Shown: piece by piece, positions 61,058 through 64,000 of the stretch
How the letters are laid out: every line of letters starts with the position of its first letter
Position numbering within the stretch: position 1 is the first letter of the stretch
NCBI RefSeq assembly: GCF_000002995.4
Contig: NW_025062476.1
Coordinates: forward strand, 13,102,501 to 13,166,500
DNA from: Brugia malayi
Lineage: Eukaryota; Nematoda; Chromadorea; Rhabditida; Onchocercidae
Length of the DNA: 64,000 nucleotides
Reading direction: 5' to 3'
Notes under the pieces: model-generated
What the model was told of the DNA's origin: nothing
The model's input: only the letters and a program-made list of their open reading frames with translations
The model's database searches: none
Program-made: the position numbers and the translations under genes

Positions 61058-62731
61058 AAGTGAGAATTTTTGGTGCAAATAAAATTTTGTCTTTATACCA
61101 TTGACATTCTCTTCTTTCAGTTGGCTGTAAGGGAATTATTTCATTTGTTTCCTTTTCAAACTATCAGGGATACATTTTATTAATATTATTTTTTACATTT
61201 AAATAAATTTTTATGAATATTTGTTGAATAGAAAAGCAATCAAAAATGGATTTTTGGAATAAATTGATGGAATGCATTGAGATATTTGATAAATTTTGTT
61301 AAAATTTAAACAAATTTAATATATTTTAATTGCATTTCTTTTTTTTTTTTTTGCTCTCGTTTTTACGCGATAATTACGACGTTTATTAATTTTGAAATAT
61401 TCTGTCGTTTTTTTTTTTTTTTTGTTTTAATTTTGTTTAATTTCAATTATTTATTTATTTGTTTGTTTTTCTTTTTTCATAGATTTCGACAATTGGTTTT
61501 TTTATTTTTTGAAAAGAGAAATATCAGAATATCAGAAAATTCTTGGAATACATTCAATATCTGTTCTTACGTATTTTTTTGACGTTATTCAACGAAAGAC
61601 GGACACGTTTACATTGACGTATTCTTCTGCAAAAATAATATAATTAATTATTATTATTATTATTATTACTGCTGCTTTTAATATTTACTGTAATAATTAT
61701 TATTTACTATTTCATTTTTTTTTTTCGCTTTAGTTCTTCCTATCTTCTTCTATCTCTCTTCCTTCCCTTTTTTTTTCTCCTTTTTTTTTTGTGCTTTATT
61801 TTCTGTTTCTTCAACTTTAATACAAAATTTGAAATATTATTTTTTCTTCCACAAACAAGTTTTCCTGGGATAATTAATTAATTAATCTATCACAAAGAAG
61901 AAGAAAGAAGAAGGAGAAGACAACAACTATATTATTACTATCTACTCCTACTACTACTACTACTACTGCTATTATTATTATTGTTATTGTTATTATTTTT
62001 ATTTTACTACTACTGTTATTGCTACTGATATAATTATTTTATCAGTAATAATAAAGTAATTTGTAAATTAACCATACAATCCAGGGTTACTATTTATTTG
62101 TAACCTTTAATTAATTTTTTAATATATGCTCTGATCGATATTTGCATATCATTGCTTTTCTTCTTTTCTTTTCTTTTCCTTTTTTTTTTCCCTCTCTCTC
62201 CCTCTCTCTTTCTTTTATCAAATAAGGAAAGATCAAAATTTTCGAAATTTCTATTTCATCATTTTGACAGGATCTACCATATTTTACGGAACATTCCATA
62301 CCATTATTACTATTATTAATTATTATTATTATTATTATTCCTATTACTGTTACTGTTATTATTACTCTTTTTTTTTTGGTATTCTATTATCAATAAACTA
62401 ATTTCTACAATCTAATAACTATTATTATTATTATTATCAATTATTATTCCAAAAACAAAAAAAAGAGAAAAACGGAAAGGAAAATTTTGAATTAAAACAC
62501 CGGATACGCAATTATTTCATATACAAAATATATATTCCTGAATTTTTGGACAACAGAAAAAAAAAACGGAGAAAAGTGAAAAAAAGCAAAAAAAAAAAAA
62601 AAAAAAAAGCTTTGGATCTCTTTGAATTTTATAATCACTTAAAAATTCGCTTATCACTATAATATCAATTTTACTAATTGCTATACAATATAACAAATAC
62701 ATCAAAACGTTACCGTCTTGCATCATATCAG
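61058..62731. other. Non-coding stretch upstream of the long right-end exon
   Basis: Contains a strong acceptor CTCTTCTTTCAG at 61109-61120 separated from GTAAGG by only 6 nt. Five ACGT motifs lie within 61379-61620, four of them in 61569-61620. Triplet TACTAC/TTATTA arrays occupy about 61926-62020 and 62297-62362, and a CT tract lies at about 62190-62213. A TTACTAAT motif near 62670 could be a branch point for the acceptor at 62731. Confidence 0.5.
61569..61620. promoter_or_regulatory. Cluster of four ACGT motifs
   Basis: TTACGTA, TGACGTT, CACGTT and TGACGTA lie within 52 bp, followed by more complex sequence. Similar in kind to the cluster at 30.0-30.2 kb. Confidence 0.3.
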
Positions 62732-63801
62732 CTCCAACATTATCAACGGTAACACTGTTTCCACATACCGTTGCTACAACATTTGATAATTTAAATCAAT
62801 CCCAGAATTTTCTCAATCCTTCAGCATTTTATCCGTTATCAGGATATACAACAACAACAGCAACAACTACTGCTACTACTACGTTTGCTACTACAATAAC
62901 AACAACAGCAACAACAACAACATTAATTCCAATTGGTGAAGCACAAACTGTATTTTTAACTCATCCTAATACAAATATTTCTACTCCTAGAACTTATTAT
63001 CATCAACAATATTCAAATTTTCAACCTTCTGCTACAGCTGCTGTAGCAGCCACCGCTACCTTTCTTTCTGGTAATATTCTAAAGAATACAACAATTACTG
63101 GTATACCATTTAATACCACTAATAAACGTAAATCATCAACAATTTACGGTAATATATCAGATAATAATAGTAATAATAATACTAAATTATATCGTGGCAA
63201 TCATTTTACTACTACTATCTCTGAATCACTATCATCATCATCATCATTATCATTAGCATCATCAACGATACCAGTAAATTCGAAGAAAACGTGTCTAAAA
63301 CTTGATCAGAACACATTTTCCGGTATTGTATCGGAAATTACACCAACAGCAGCACATTCATTTGCAGCTACATGTATGGCTGCATCACCTATAAGACCGA
63401 TAATTGGTCAACAACAACAACAGCAACAACATTCACCACAACAACAATTTATAATTGCTTCTGATATCAGTAATCGTCATCAGTGTCGTAATCATCATCA
63501 TCATCATCATCATAATCATCATCAACATAATCATCCTCATTCAATATTAGCAAAAAATCAACATCATCATCATCAGCAACAACAACAACAACAACAACAA
63601 CATCGTCATTTAAATATTAACGAACAATCATCACGTATTGCTGTCATATCATCATCATCATCATCGTCAACTGCATTTAATCTACACGAACCTACCACAT
63701 ACAATAACAGACGACAACATTCATCTATGGATCAGATGCGACATTCGCAACAATCACAAACACAGCAATCACAGTCGCAACAAGATTCGCAAGAACAAAT
63801 G
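62732..63801 (+). CDS. Long internal exon of an unrecognised Ser/Thr/Gln/His-rich protein
   Basis: One frame is open from about 62542 to 63945, with no Met until 63376. The coding texture (mixed residues, moderate codon bias) starts near 62730, after a CATATCAG acceptor (AG at 62730-62731), with a TTACTAAT branch-like motif upstream. About 356 codons follow: a Thr-rich block (about 62851-62925), a more ordinary stretch (IPIGEAQTVFLTHPN), Ala/Thr, Asn/Ser and Ser runs, an NKRKSS basic motif, Gln runs, His-rich runs (about 63493-63540 and 63562-63606) and Gln-Ser repeats ending QDSQEQM. The donor may be GTATCC at 63802 or GTATCA at 63824. Such composition is common in nuclear regulators, and His runs can direct proteins to nuclear speckles, but no domain is visible and I do not name a family. 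A link to the PTB gene is not shown. Confidence 0.65.
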
Positions 63802-64000
63802 GTATCCTACTGGATATACCATTGTATCAATAATATATTTAATAATATTCAATTTATACTATTATATTATTCGTATGAAAATTTCTCAATTCAAAAAAAA
63901 AACATTTCATTTCGTCTTTTTTTTTTTTTCTATCCTAGAATTTAGAATTTTATTTGATATAAATAAAAATTTGAAATTTTTTAGTAACATACTTCATCAT
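63802..64000 (+). other. Probable intron start and possible next acceptors
   Basis: T-rich sequence with acceptor-like CTATCCTAG at about 63931-63939 and TTTTTTAG ending at 63984. Joining the ATG-ending exon in phase 0 to either acceptor meets an early stop. With the alternative donor at 63824 (phase 1), the 63985 acceptor stays open to the window end. The junction is unresolved. Confidence 0.4.

Noticed and set aside
60780..61104. Cys/Val-rich and Thr/His-rich frames of 86-106 codons
   Set aside because: All derive from the GT/GTAT microsatellite read in different frames and strands.

Overview
The window is eukaryotic nuclear DNA from what looks like an animal with a very A+T-rich genome. 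Long A and T runs, AT-rich introns, GT-AG splice sites, homopolymeric Ser/Thr/Gln/His protein segments and a metazoan-type splicing-factor gene all point that way. There are no operons, ribosome binding sites or bacterial features. I cannot name the phylum; an invertebrate is the best guess.

The one gene I recognise is a polypyrimidine tract-binding protein (PTB/hnRNP I family) on the + strand. Five consecutive exons (21993-22097, 23001-23226, 23442-23623, 23924-24006, 24459-24564) keep phase across every junction. They give 234 codons covering the N-terminal RG...KK-type nuclear localisation region, a low-complexity linker and a complete first RRM. A sixth exon (26912-27082) is proposed as the first half of a very divergent RRM2. 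It has strong splice sites, matching phase and an RRM-like pattern, but it is less certain. The start codon, the rest of RRM2, RRM3/4 and the 3' end were not found. At the right end, a long open exon (about 62732-63801, + strand) encodes an unrecognised Thr/Ser/Gln/His-rich low-complexity protein with no start codon in its first 214 codons. A small possible first exon (34715-34802) matches its phase.

Most of the window is non-coding: intron or intergenic AT-rich sequence with many tandem repeats. From left to right these are a 30-bp ACGT-containing repeat (2.1-2.6 kb), CT/GA tracts (6.2-7 and 8.1-8.3 kb), AAT repeats (11 kb), a 62-bp GAT repeat facing an inverted ATC repeat (12.4-13.3 kb), a 61-bp repeat (16 kb), an 84-bp dimeric satellite (20.2-21 kb), a GAAT-type array (31.6-32.2 kb), a 3.8-kb nested satellite (51+45 = 96 bp, with 288-bp higher-order periodicity, 37.8-41.6 kb), GAT/GGT and TGGTTG repeats (52.9-54.1 kb), further GAT and ATC arrays (55.8-56.2 and 60.2-60.4 kb) and a GT/GTAT array (60.8-61.1 kb). 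Several perfect hairpins and palindromes, clusters of TGACGT-type motifs, and two AG|GT juxtapositions that could be recursive splice points lie between them. I saw no tRNA, rRNA, CRISPR array or intact transposon.
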